A program made the position numbers and the translations under genes. 64,000 bases of DNA from Clostridia bacterium (lineage in GTDB: Bacteria; Bacillota; Clostridia; Oscillospirales; CAG-272), in contig JAFTKN010000010.1 of the NCBI GenBank assembly GCA_017453255.1, positions 214,458 through 278,457 of the forward strand, read 5' to 3'. How positions within the stretch are numbered: the first letter of the stretch is position 1; the number at the start of each line of letters is the position of its first letter. The notes beneath the pieces are model-generated. The model ran no database searches. It was given only the letters and a program-made list of their open reading frames with translations, and had not been told where the DNA came from. Positions 34,638 to 43,418 of this stretch are shown here, piece by piece.

Positions 34638-36047
34638 GATTAATAAAAATAGAGAAGCAGTGCCGATATAAATTAATAAAGATAGCACATCGACAACAGT
34701 AGTGATTAAAGGGCTTGCCATAACGGCAGGATCAAGTTTGACTTTTTTTGCAAAGATCGGTAGCAAGCAACCAATTAATTTTGCAGAAATTATAGTTAAC
34801 AGAATTGTCAAACTAACAACGCAAGCTATTCTAATCACATTAGGATCAAAATAAAGAATATCTACGTTATTAGGGTAAAAAGGCGTAAAAATATTTAATA
34901 ATTTGTAATCAATAAACAAAATTTTTACGAATGTAGCTAAGGCAAGTGTAGTCCCACACAAAAACGAAACACGTGCCTCTTTTAAAATAATTTTAAATAC
35001 ATCCGAAACACGTATTTCATCAATTGCTAAACCACGTATTATTGTAACTGATGTTTGACCACCTGCATTACCTCCCGAACCCATAATCATTGGAATAAAG
35101 GCATTAAGAACTATGCATGCAGCTAATTTATCATCAAATGAAGAAATTATTGTACTGGTAAATGTTGCAGAAAGCATAAGAATTATCAGCCATGGGATAC
35201 GATTTCTCCATATATCAAAGACACTTGTTTGAAGATATGGTTTATCGGAAGGTGTCATAGCAGCCATTTTTTCAATATCCTCGGTTGCTTCTTCTTCCAT
35301 TACATCTATTGCATCGTCAACAGTTACAATACCAACTAATCTGTTTTCGTTATCAACAACAGGAAGAGCTAAAAGGTCATACTTGCTCATTTCGAGCGCA
35401 ACAAATTCTTTATCTTCGTGCGTATGAACAAAAATAATATTTTTGTCCATTATATCAGATATAATAGTTTCGTCATCAGCAAGCAGAAGTTGCTTGGCGG
35501 TTACATATCCGAGAAGGGTTCTATCCTGAGAAGTGACATAGCAGGTGTAAATGGTTTCCTTATCAAGACCTGTACGTCTAATACGCTTTAGAGCATCTTC
35601 AACAGTAATATTCTCATCAAGATGCACATATTCTGTTGTCATGATACTTCCAGCAGATTCATCAGGATACTTTAAAATTTCATTAATTATTTTTCTTGTT
35701 TCGGGATCAGAATTGTAAAGAATACGCTTAACGACATTTGCGGGCATTTCTTCAATTATATCAACAGTATCGTCAATATATAATTCGTCCATTACCTCTT
35801 TAATCTCATTATCGGTAAACGAGGAAAGTAGCTCTTCCTGGTTTTCTGATTCCATTTCAACAAAGCATTCTGCAGCAAGATCTTTAGGTAAAAGCCTAAA
35901 TAATGTACCAATTTTTTTGGGAAATTCCTCTAAGATAATAGAAAGATCAGCTGGTTCTAAATCCTTTAACAGAAGCTTTATAGCATAATAATCATGATTT
36001 TCGATTAAAATATCTAATTCTTCAATGATTTCTTTTAATTCATCCAT
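34635..36047 (-). CDS. mgtE: Magnesium transporter MgtE
   Basis: Mg2+-gated Mg2+ channel. The 470-residue protein has a helical N domain (about 1-130), two CBS domains (about 135-255; MTTEYVHLDENITVEDAL and MDKNIIFVHTHEDKEFVA), a connecting helix and five C-terminal membrane segments. The pore signature is MGSGGNAGGQTSVTIIRG. In the family, the N and CBS domains sense cytosolic Mg2+ and close the pore. SD AAAGGAGG precedes the ATG. A structured leader and a short leader ORF lie upstream (36048-36188), and a clear promoter at 36195-36222. Confidence 0.97.
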   Translation of the reverse strand: MDELKEIIEELDILIENHDYYAIKLLLKDLEPADLSIILEEFPKKIGTLFRLLPKDLAAECFVEMESENQEELLSSFTDNEIKEVMDELYIDDTVDIIEEMPANVVKRILYNSDPETRKIINEILKYPDESAGSIMTTEYVHLDENITVEDALKRIRRTGLDKETIYTCYVTSQDRTLLGYVTAKQLLLADDETIISDIMDKNIIFVHTHEDKEFVALEMSKYDLLALPVVDNENRLVGIVTVDDAIDVMEEEATEDIEKMAAMTPSDKPYLQTSVFDIWRNRIPWLIILMLSATFTSTIISSFDDKLAACIVLNAFIPMIMGSGGNAGGQTSVTIIRGLAIDEIRVSDVFKIILKEARVSFLCGTTLALATFVKILFIDYKLLNIFTPFYPNNVDILYFDPNVIRIACVVSLTILLTIISAKLIGCLLPIFAKKVKLDPAVMASPLITTVVDVLSLLIYIGTASLFLLI

Positions 36048-36188
36048 GTTTATACCTCCTTTAAATTAGAAGGGAAAACATAATATTATAAATGCTTGTC
36101 TTGTAACACAAGCAAATTCAATATTATGCACCCTCGTGGAACAGTATTATTGCTTGTGTCCATAAACATTTCCTCCAAAACAATTTCA
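36048..36188 (-). promoter_or_regulatory. mgtE leader RNA with mutually exclusive hairpins
   Basis: In minus-strand order, ACACAAGCAA (36159-36150) can pair over 10 perfect bp with TTGCTTGTGT (36115-36106). The same later segment can instead pair through TGCTTGT (36114-36108) with ACAAGCA (36099-36093), in a hairpin extended by CATAATATT (36128-36120) with AATATTATG (36087-36079). The two folds cannot coexist. I do not recognise the conserved M-box (ykoK) core. Only a short TTTT follows the second hairpin, so transcription termination is uncertain. Confidence 0.65.
36086..36163 (-). CDS. 25-residue leader ORF upstream of mgtE
   Basis: ATG at 36163 (minus) is preceded by GGAGG (36176-36172) at an ideal 8-nt distance. 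It encodes MDTSNNTVPRGCIILNLLVL plus QDKHL, then TAA. The start codons cover the 5' arm of the first hairpin and the stop lies within the second, so ribosome movement would decide which fold forms. The stop is 38 nt before the mgtE start. It could be a regulatory leader peptide like MgtL of Salmonella mgtA, with which I see no sequence similarity beyond a proline. Coding is inferred from the ribosome site and position only. Confidence 0.5.
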   Translation of the reverse strand: MDTSNNTVPRGCIILNLLVLQDKHL

Positions 36189-36194
36189 TATTAT

Positions 36195-36222
36195 ATTATA
36201 ACACTTTTTTAAAAAAAATCAA
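36195..36222 (-). promoter_or_regulatory. Promoter of mgtE
   Basis: On the minus strand TTGATT (36222-36217), 16 nt, TATAAT (36200-36195), about 12 nt before the leader described here. Confidence 0.75.
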
Positions 36223-36340
36223 TAGTTTTAATTGAGCTTAATTTATATGCTTAAAATAAAATTAATTATTCAGCAAAACATGAATAAATTCGTCTTATTT
36301 TAAAGGAATTTTCATAAAATATTGTAAGTGAGGTGTATAT

Positions 36341-36613
36341 ATGAAAAAAAGTTTTGGACATATGATTGCAGACAAATTTGATATACCAATTGAAGGGATA
36401 AAAACGATGCCGTGCGCACAATTTATTGGGAATACAATGCTTAATATTGATGGCTGTATGGGAATAAAAAAATACGAAAACGAAGAAATTATTATTCGCA
36501 CACAAACTTATTTGTTAACGATAGTAGGTCAGTCGCTTTCTATGCTTATGTTTTCCGAAGGAAGAGTTTCTATAAGAGGAGAAATATTCTGTTATAGAAT
36601 AAGCGAGTTATAA
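36341..36613 (+). CDS. yqfC: Sporulation protein YqfC
   Basis: A 90-residue YabP/YqfC-family protein (SFGHMIADKFDIPIEGIKTMP at the start; VSIRGEIFCYRISEL at the end). In Bacillus it is made in the mother cell under sigma-E and is linked to the SpoIIIA-SpoIIQ channel period together with YqfD. SD GTGAGGTG precedes the ATG. yqfD follows with no gap. The 5' region 36223-36340 is AT-rich, and I do not find a convincing sigma-E promoter by eye. Confidence 0.92.
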   Translation: MKKSFGHMIADKFDIPIEGIKTMPCAQFIGNTMLNIDGCMGIKKYENEEIIIRTQTYLLTIVGQSLSMLMFSEGRVSIRGEIFCYRISEL

Positions 36614-37786
36614 ATGAAAAAAATACTAAGAAATCATGCAATTATTGAAATATATTTTTTAAACAAGGCTGTTTTACTTTCAATTTTGCTCGAGAATAAA
36701 TTTTCATATTATAAGATCGAGTTTAATGAAAATAACATAAATCTATTTGTTCCTTTGAATAAAGCAGATAAACTGGTAAAATGCTTAAAAAACAATGGTA
36801 TAGAAGCTAAAATTATCGAAAGAAAGGGAATGATTGCTCAGTTAAACAAAATAAAAAAAAGACCTGGTATTTTAGTTGGGTTATTATTAATGTTGGTTTT
36901 AACCTTTTTTTCTTCAAATATTGTATGGTCAATAGAGATTAGTGGAAATGAAAAAATTCCTAAAGAGAAAATTTTAGAAGCATTAAATGAGGCGGGATTA
37001 GAATTAGGTTCATTTATTCCAAATATTGATTATGATAAGTTACATAATAATGTTTTAATAAATCTAAAGGAAATTTCTTGGTTATCGGTAAATATTGATG
37101 GGAATAAAGCGAAAGTAATAGTTGAAGAAACAAAAAAATCGGAAAATAATAGTTTACCAACATATTCAAATATTATTGCTTCTTCAGATGCTCAAATTTA
37201 CTCAGTAATAGTGTCAAATGGTGAAAAAATTGTTAACATTGGTGATACAGTAAAAAAAGGAGATTTGTTAGTTTCGGGTGTTTTAGATTCACAGTCATTA
37301 GGTGTGAGATACGTTGAATCAGAAGCCAAGATAATAGGTTATGTTAATAAAAAAATCGAGGTTAAGCTACCCATTAAAACTATCAAAAAAAAATATACTG
37401 GTAATGAAAGAATTGAAATTGTATATAAATTATTTAATAATATAAGCTTTTTTTCATTTAACTATGGAAATTTACCATCAAATTATGATACAATAATTAA
37501 AGAAGAAAACACAGGTTTTTTCGGGATAACAAATATACCTTATAAAAAAACAATTACTAAATATTTAGAGTATTGTGAAGAAGAGTATGAATACTCCATA
37601 AAAGAAGCGGTTGATGTGGCATTTTTAGAATTACGCGAAAAACTCGATATTTGTTTGGAGAATGCAGAATTAATAACTAAAAACGTTGAAACACACTATG
37701 ATGGAGAGAACTTTTATATTTTTTGTGACATTTATTGCCTTGAGGATATTTGCGAGAATAAAACAATACAAGTTAATTCTGATTAG
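36614..37786 (+). CDS. yqfD: Sporulation protein YqfD
   Basis: A 390-residue membrane protein of the YqfD (SpoIV-type) family. One strong hydrophobic segment at about residues 87-110 (PGILVGLLLMLVLTFFSS) is followed by WSIEISGNEKIPKEKILEAL, a POTRA-like fold as in the family. Then WLSVNIDGNKAKVIVEE and a late mostly beta region. It starts right after yqfC, whose stop (36611-36613) leads directly into its ATG. The phoH gene follows after 8 nt, the standard Firmicutes order. Confidence 0.92.
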   Translation: MKKILRNHAIIEIYFLNKAVLLSILLENKFSYYKIEFNENNINLFVPLNKADKLVKCLKNNGIEAKIIERKGMIAQLNKIKKRPGILVGLLLMLVLTFFSSNIVWSIEISGNEKIPKEKILEALNEAGLELGSFIPNIDYDKLHNNVLINLKEISWLSVNIDGNKAKVIVEETKKSENNSLPTYSNIIASSDAQIYSVIVSNGEKIVNIGDTVKKGDLLVSGVLDSQSLGVRYVESEAKIIGYVNKKIEVKLPIKTIKKKYTGNERIEIVYKLFNNISFFSFNYGNLPSNYDTIIKEENTGFFGITNIPYKKTITKYLEYCEEEYEYSIKEAVDVAFLELREKLDICLENAELITKNVETHYDGENFYIFCDIYCLEDICENKTIQVNSD

Positions 37787-37794
37787 GAGCTACT

Positions 37795-38799
37795 ATGTTT
37801 GAAAAGACTTTGAGCACTTCATCACCGAGTGTTACTAGTTTAATTTTTGGTGCATTTGATGCAAATACAGTTTCTTTGGAAAATGCTTATTCAGTTAAAA
37901 TTGTAAATCGTCCCCTAAATAACGAATTAGGTGACTTGATTACAATTTCTGGAGAAGAAGATAACGTTAACAAAGTGTATGAAGCACTTGTGTACTTGAA
38001 GAAAATGGCTGAAATGAATAGCGTTATTTCTGAGCAAACTGTTGACTATGTGATTTCAATGGTTAATGAGAGCAGAACTAATGAATTAAACGAAATAGAC
38101 GATAATTGTTTTTGCGTTACTTTTAAAGGAAAACCAATTAAATCTAAAACAATTGGGCAACAAAAATATATCAATTCAATAAAAAATAACACAGTAACGT
38201 TTGGGGCTGGACCAGCTGGAACAGGAAAAACATTTTTGGCAGTAGCGATGGCAGTCAAATGCTTACGTGATAAGAAAGTTAATAGAATTGTACTTACGAG
38301 ACCCGCTGTTGAAGCTGGTGAAAGATTAGGTTTTTTACCTGGCGACTTACAGAGTAAAATTGATCCATATTTAAGGCCACTATACGACTCGCTTTATGAA
38401 ATGTTAGGGCCAGAAAACTGTGCAAGATACATGGAAAAACAAATAATTGAAATTGCGCCACTTGCATATATGCGAGGAAGGACATTGGATGATTCATTTA
38501 TTATTTTAGACGAAGCTCAAAACACAACCTCTGAACAGATGAAAATGTTCTTAACAAGAATTGGTTTTAATTCAAAGGTTGTTGTTACTGGTGATTTATC
38601 ACAAATCGACTTACCTGAAGGAAAGAAAAGTGGTCTTGTTGAAGCAGTTGAAATATTGAAAAATATTGATGATATTGCTATTCATAGATTTACTGAAAAA
38701 GATGTTGTTCGTCATAGATTAGTTCAAAAAATAATAGTTGCATATGACGATTATGAACAAAATAAAAACAAAAGATATGAAAAGGAAAGAAGAAAATGA
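37795..38799 (+). CDS. phoH: PhoH-family P-loop ATPase
   Basis: Cytoplasmic ATPase of 334 residues with an N-terminal KH-like part and the PhoH domain: FGAGPAGTGKTFLAVAMA Walker A (about 139-156), LTRPAVEAGERLGFLPGDL, and Walker B FIILDEAQNTTSEQ. The family is tied to RNA metabolism by its constant neighbour ybeY, whose start overlaps here by 4 nt. The exact function is not settled in any organism. yqfF (an HD hydrolase), often between phoH and ybeY, is absent. Confidence 0.94.
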   Translation: MFEKTLSTSSPSVTSLIFGAFDANTVSLENAYSVKIVNRPLNNELGDLITISGEEDNVNKVYEALVYLKKMAEMNSVISEQTVDYVISMVNESRTNELNEIDDNCFCVTFKGKPIKSKTIGQQKYINSIKNNTVTFGAGPAGTGKTFLAVAMAVKCLRDKKVNRIVLTRPAVEAGERLGFLPGDLQSKIDPYLRPLYDSLYEMLGPENCARYMEKQIIEIAPLAYMRGRTLDDSFIILDEAQNTTSEQMKMFLTRIGFNSKVVVTGDLSQIDLPEGKKSGLVEAVEILKNIDDIAIHRFTEKDVVRHRLVQKIIVAYDDYEQNKNKRYEKERRK

Positions 38800-39260
38800 G
38801 ATTGACTGTTGAATTTAATAATGATCAAAATGATCTTCCAATTAGAGTAGCAATGAAAGCCGTAATTAGAAAGGCAATTTTTAATACTTTAGTTTATGAA
38901 GGATTTGATCTCGATACAGAGGTTTCAGTTACATTTACTGATAATGAAAAAATTAAAGAATTAAATAATAAGTATAGAAACAAAAACTCATCAACCGATG
39001 TTTTGTCATTTCCAATGTATGAAAACGCAAATGACTTAGATTCTGTAATTGAACCTGTGTTACTTGGTGATATAGTAATTTCGCTTGAGAGAGCAATCAC
39101 GCAAGGCTATCATATAGGTCACAGTATCTATCATGAGTTAGCATTTCTCGCTATTCATTCCACTTTGCATTTGCTTGGATATGATCATGAAACTTCAAAT
39201 GAAGATGAAAAAGATATGTTTAGACGTCAAAAAGAAATTATGGAGATAATAGGATTCTAA
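38796..39260 (+). CDS. ybeY: Endoribonuclease YbeY (rRNA maturation factor)
   Basis: Zinc endoribonuclease needed for 16S rRNA 3' end processing. The 154-residue protein has the metal motif HSTLHLLGYDHE (HxxxHxxGxDH type, about residues 118-131) and NSSTDVLSFPM before it. It overlaps phoH by 4 nt and its last base is the first base of the era start, so the three genes are translationally coupled. dgkA and cdd, usual between ybeY and era, are missing. Confidence 0.96.
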   Translation: MRLTVEFNNDQNDLPIRVAMKAVIRKAIFNTLVYEGFDLDTEVSVTFTDNEKIKELNNKYRNKNSSTDVLSFPMYENANDLDSVIEPVLLGDIVISLERAITQGYHIGHSIYHELAFLAIHSTLHLLGYDHETSNEDEKDMFRRQKEIMEIIGF

Positions 39261-40153
39261 TGAGTAAAACTGCATTTATAGCTATCGTGGGACGACCAAA
39301 CGTTGGTAAAAGCACTTTGCTTAATTCCATATTAGGGGAAAAGGTTGCTATAGTTTCGTCCAAACCTCAAACAACCAGAAACAGAATAACTGGAATATAT
39401 ACATCTGGTGAAATACAATTTGTATTTCTTGATACGCCTGGTTTTCAAAAACCGAGAACAAAACTTGGTGAATATATGCTTGCTGCTTCCGGGTCATCTA
39501 TAGGCAATTCTGACGCAGTTATTTTGATTGCTGATGTTAATTATCCACTGGGCGAAATTGAAAAAAACATTCTTGACAGAGTTAAAAATTCTGGGCTTCC
39601 TTGTATCCTTGTATTAAATAAAACCGACATGTCAAATCCAGAAGAAATTGCAATAAGGATAAAGGAATACGATGATTACTATAAGTTTGATGCTGTTATT
39701 CCAGCATCAGCTTCGAAGGGACAAGGCATCAGTGATTTGTTGAATGAATGTAAAAATTTTCTTGTTGAAAGCGAATGGTTTTTCCCTGATGATATTATAA
39801 CTGATCAGCCAGAAAGAAACATTGTAGCTGAAACAATTCGCGAAAAAATTCTTCGTACGTTGTCTGATGAAATACCTCATGGAACCGCAGTTTCTGTCGA
39901 AGAGTTTATTGATGAAGGAGATATAATTAAAGTAAGAGCAGATATATATTGCGAAAAAGCGTCGCACAAGGGAATTATTATTGGGAAAAATGGTGCCACT
40001 CTAAAACGAATAGGTACTTACGCAAGAGAAGATTTAGAGCGGTTTTTTGGCGTAAAGATTTACCTTAATCTTTGGATTAAGATCAAAGAAAAGTGGAGGG
40101 ATAATACCGTAAACTTAAACAATCTTGGCTATAATCTCAAGGAGCTCCAATGA
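39260..40153 (+). CDS. era: GTPase Era
   Basis: Ras-like GTPase that binds the 3' end of 16S rRNA during 30S assembly. The 297-residue protein has G1 IVGRPNVGKSTLLNSILG, switch KPQTTRNRITGIY, G3 LDTPGFQ, G4 LNKTDMSN, and a C-terminal KH domain with GIIIGKNGATLKRIG. It is a usual length. Its end overlaps recO by 4 nt. Confidence 0.97.
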   Translation: MSKTAFIAIVGRPNVGKSTLLNSILGEKVAIVSSKPQTTRNRITGIYTSGEIQFVFLDTPGFQKPRTKLGEYMLAASGSSIGNSDAVILIADVNYPLGEIEKNILDRVKNSGLPCILVLNKTDMSNPEEIAIRIKEYDDYYKFDAVIPASASKGQGISDLLNECKNFLVESEWFFPDDIITDQPERNIVAETIREKILRTLSDEIPHGTAVSVEEFIDEGDIIKVRADIYCEKASHKGIIIGKNGATLKRIGTYAREDLERFFGVKIYLNLWIKIKEKWRDNTVNLNNLGYNLKELQ

Positions 40154-40932
40154 TTGATTTTAAAAAAAATGGACTTGTAATTCAAGAATCTGATTTTGGT
40201 GAAAATGACAAGCTATTAATTATTCTAACGGAACGATATGGAAAAGTACCTGTTATTGCGAAGGGTGCAAAAAGTGTTAGGAATCGACATATGGCTTGCA
40301 GTCAGCTCTTTACATATGCTTCTTTCAACCTTCGAAAAAAAGGGAATTATTACTATATTACAGAAAGCGATCTGATAGAGAGTTACTATGAGATACGTAA
40401 TGATATCGCCAAGGTAGCACTTGCTTCGTTTATTTGTGATGTTGTGAATGATGTTTGTCAAGAGGAAAGTTGTGAGGATGTAATATTAAAATTAACTCTA
40501 AATACACTTTTTGCGATTGCTAAAGACATAAAACCTCTCGAATTTATTCGAGCGTGCTTTGAGATGAGAATAGCATCCGAGCTTGGATTTGCACCGAATA
40601 TTGAACGATGCAAAAAATGTGGAAATAAGTTAACTGACAATATTAGTCTAGACATAATTGACGGTGTTGCAGAATGTGAAAAATGTAGAGATGCCATTAA
40701 ATTAACAATAGATCCTTTTTTAGAAAGAGGTCTTGAAAAGCCTATTGCAATACTAAGCGAATCTGTATCATTAGCTATTCAATATATTTCATCTTGTAAG
40801 CAAGAACGATATTTATCGTTTACGCTAGATGAAAGCGAATGTGATTCATTTTATAATGTTTGCGAAAGGTTTTTACTTCATCAGCTCGAAAGAGGTTTTT
40901 ATTCATTAGATTTTTATAAAACTTTATTGTGA
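40150..40932 (+). CDS. recO: DNA repair protein RecO
   Basis: Helps load RecA on gapped DNA in the RecFOR pathway. The 260-residue protein has an N-terminal OB fold (GLVIQESDFGENDKLLIILT) and a C-terminal helical domain. A four-cysteine zinc site is in CKKCGNKL and CEKC (about residues 156-180). The gene overlaps both era and mutS2. Confidence 0.93.
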   Translation: MIDFKKNGLVIQESDFGENDKLLIILTERYGKVPVIAKGAKSVRNRHMACSQLFTYASFNLRKKGNYYYITESDLIESYYEIRNDIAKVALASFICDVVNDVCQEESCEDVILKLTLNTLFAIAKDIKPLEFIRACFEMRIASELGFAPNIERCKKCGNKLTDNISLDIIDGVAECEKCRDAIKLTIDPFLERGLEKPIAILSESVSLAIQYISSCKQERYLSFTLDESECDSFYNVCERFLLHQLERGFYSLDFYKTLL

Positions 40933-40937
40933 GAAAT

Positions 40938-43322
40938 ATGTTTAATTTAGATAAATCAATAAGAATTTTAGAATTTGATAAAATTAAAGGGATGCTTGCT
41001 GATTTGGCATTGACAATTGGAGCTAAAAATAGAGCTCTGTCGTTAGTGCCTTCTTCATCTTTTACAGTTGTCGAAAAAAGACAAATGCTGACAGATTGTG
41101 CTAAAGCATTATCAGCTATTAAGGGTACTCCTTCATTCAATTCTTTACCAGAAATATTGGATATAATTGAAAAAGCTGAAAAGAATTCTATATTGTCTCC
41201 ACGCGAGATTTTAGATATTGCTAGTTCTTTGCGAACAGCGAGACAATTGTTAGAATATATTCATTCTGACAGTGTTGGAGAATCTGCTTTAACAGAGATG
41301 TTTGAAAAGCTTACTCCAAATAAAAAGCTTGAGGATGAAATATATAAATCAATATTAGGCGATGATCTAATTGCCGATGAAGCTAGTCCTCGACTTTCTG
41401 ATATCAGACGTAAAATTCGCTACCAGTCAAACAGAATACGTGAGATACTTCAAAACTATTTGGTTGGTGAGAAGTCTAAGCACTTGCGTGAAAATTTAAT
41501 TACTGTTAGAAATGGACGATTTGTTTTACCAGTTAAAAATGAGGCAAAAAATGAGGTAAAAGGTTTAATTCATGATTCGTCAGGAACAGGTGCAACACTT
41601 TTTATTGAACCTCTCGCTGTTGTTGAAGCAAATAATGAGTTAAGAACGCTATTTAATGAGGAATCGGAAGAAATTGAAAGAATTCTTTCCGAATTTTCAC
41701 AAAAAATAGCTGATTTTGCGTTACAATTAAAGAACAATTACTACAATATTACCGAAATTGCATTCTATTTTGCCTGTAGTGATTTGGCATATAAAATGAA
41801 CGCTGTGCGACCCAAAATAACTAATAAAAGAGAAGTTTCATTTATCAAAGCGAGGCATCCACTTTTAAATACAAGTGCAGTAGTTCCAATAACTGTTTCT
41901 TTAGGTATTGAATATAACATGATTGTTATAACTGGTCCTAACACCGGTGGTAAGACTGTTACCCTCAAAACATTGGGTTTGTTTGCGTTAATGGCACAGG
42001 CTGGCTTGCAACTTCCATGTGATGATGCAGAAATATGTGTTTTTGATGGAGTGTTCGCTGATATTGGTGACGAACAAAGCATAGAACAATCATTATCTAC
42101 ATTCTCATCACATATGGTGAACATAGTAAGAATTTTAGATGAATCTACAAGAAATTCGCTAGTGCTTTTTGATGAATTGGGAGCCGGTACAGATCCTATA
42201 GAAGGTGCAGCACTTGCACAATCTATACTTGAAAGGGTGCTTGAAAATGGCACGCTATGTGCTTCGACTACTCACTATGCAGAATTAAAAGCCTTTGCAC
42301 TTAATACAAAGGGAGTAGTTAATGCCTCGTGTGAATTTGACGTTGAGACTTTTAAACCAACTTATAGACTAATCATAGGATCACCAGGAAAATCGAACGC
42401 TTTTTTAATTTCTGAAAAGCTTGGAATTTCCAAAGATATTATAAATCGTGCAAATTTATTAATTTCTGATGATTCTAAAAGCTTTGAAAATGTTATCGAA
42501 AAACTTGAAATTTCAAGAATTCAACTTGAGAAAGAAAAAAATGAAGCAAAAAGGTTAAAAGTTGAATTTGAAGCATTCAAAGAAAGCGCGGAAAACGAAC
42601 TTAATTCAAAGTTAAAGAATGCAACGCAAGAAAGTGAAGCACTTCTTGAAAAAGCAAGACAAATGATTACAGGTGCTAAGGTTAGTGCTGAATTTGTTTT
42701 TGATAAATTAGACAAGCTTCAAAAAGAAAAGGATTCTAAGGATTTTTCTAAAAAATATAATGATGTTAAAAAAGAACTACGAAACAGACTTAATGAAGCT
42801 GATAGTGTTTATAATCCAGTTGAAGAAATTCCTGATGATTATGTGTTGCCCAGACCACTAAAAAAAGGGGATAAAGTAATTCTAAAAAACCTTGGTTCTG
42901 ATGCTGTTTTACTTGATAATCCTGATAAAAATGGTTCTGTATTAGTTCAATCTGGAATTGCTAAAACAAAAACAAATATATCAAATCTAATTTTAGTAAC
43001 TGATAAAATCACTAATAAAATTGATACTCAAAATAAAAATGATACACCTACTCCTAAGAGGCATCTAATTACAAAAGAATTTTCTCCATCTTATGATGTT
43101 CGAGGAAAAAATGTCGAAGATGCATGGTTTGAAATCGATAAATATATTGATGAAGCATGTATTTTTGGTGTCAAGCAAGTAACTATTGTACATGGGAAAG
43201 GAACTGGTGCATTAAGATCTGGATTATGGGAATTTTTTAGAAAAGATAAGAGAATTGCCAACTATCGTAATGGAGAATATGGTGAAGGTGATTTCGGAGT
43301 TACTGTCTTACTTTTAAAATAA
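40938..43322 (+). CDS. mutS2: MutS2 (Smr-domain MutS homologue)
   Basis: MutS2 acts in anti-recombination and, in Bacillus, as a ribosome-collision factor (RqcU). The protein has 794 residues from ATG 40938; GTG 40929, overlapping the recO stop, would add three residues and cannot be ruled out. The ATPase domain has VITGPNTGGKTVTLKTLG and FDELGAGTDPIEGAAL. A long coiled coil (about 510-620) leads to a KOW-like segment and the C-terminal Smr domain with YDVRGKNVEDAW and VTIVHGKGTGAL. It ends the yqfC operon. Confidence 0.96.
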   Translation: MFNLDKSIRILEFDKIKGMLADLALTIGAKNRALSLVPSSSFTVVEKRQMLTDCAKALSAIKGTPSFNSLPEILDIIEKAEKNSILSPREILDIASSLRTARQLLEYIHSDSVGESALTEMFEKLTPNKKLEDEIYKSILGDDLIADEASPRLSDIRRKIRYQSNRIREILQNYLVGEKSKHLRENLITVRNGRFVLPVKNEAKNEVKGLIHDSSGTGATLFIEPLAVVEANNELRTLFNEESEEIERILSEFSQKIADFALQLKNNYYNITEIAFYFACSDLAYKMNAVRPKITNKREVSFIKARHPLLNTSAVVPITVSLGIEYNMIVITGPNTGGKTVTLKTLGLFALMAQAGLQLPCDDAEICVFDGVFADIGDEQSIEQSLSTFSSHMVNIVRILDESTRNSLVLFDELGAGTDPIEGAALAQSILERVLENGTLCASTTHYAELKAFALNTKGVVNASCEFDVETFKPTYRLIIGSPGKSNAFLISEKLGISKDIINRANLLISDDSKSFENVIEKLEISRIQLEKEKNEAKRLKVEFEAFKESAENELNSKLKNATQESEALLEKARQMITGAKVSAEFVFDKLDKLQKEKDSKDFSKKYNDVKKELRNRLNEADSVYNPVEEIPDDYVLPRPLKKGDKVILKNLGSDAVLLDNPDKNGSVLVQSGIAKTKTNISNLILVTDKITNKIDTQNKNDTPTPKRHLITKEFSPSYDVRGKNVEDAWFEIDKYIDEACIFGVKQVTIVHGKGTGALRSGLWEFFRKDKRIANYRNGEYGEGDFGVTVLLLK

Positions 43323-43336
43323 TTATATTATAATAC

Positions 43337-43391
43337 TTGAATTTTATTATTAAGACTGTTATAATTATATCGGTATGTCTATTTGCATACG
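43337..43391 (+). promoter_or_regulatory. Promoter and inverted repeat upstream of rhaB
   Basis: TTGAAT (43337-43342), 17 nt, TATAAT (43360-43365). Just downstream, GTATG (43373-43377) and CATAC (43386-43390) form a short inverted repeat at the expected transcript start, a possible operator. No regulator of rhamnose genes is seen in the window. Confidence 0.65.
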
Positions 43392-43418
43392 CATAGTTAA
43401 ATATTTGTGAGGTATTTT

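Noticed and set aside
36048-36188. Standard M-box Mg2+ riboswitch for mgtE
   Set aside because: The leader is short and I do not see the conserved M-box core, so I describe it as an unassigned switch-like leader instead.
41765-42253. 162-residue antisense ORF inside mutS2
   Set aside because: It is a shadow of the conserved MutS2 ATPase region, low-complexity serine-rich, with no start signals.
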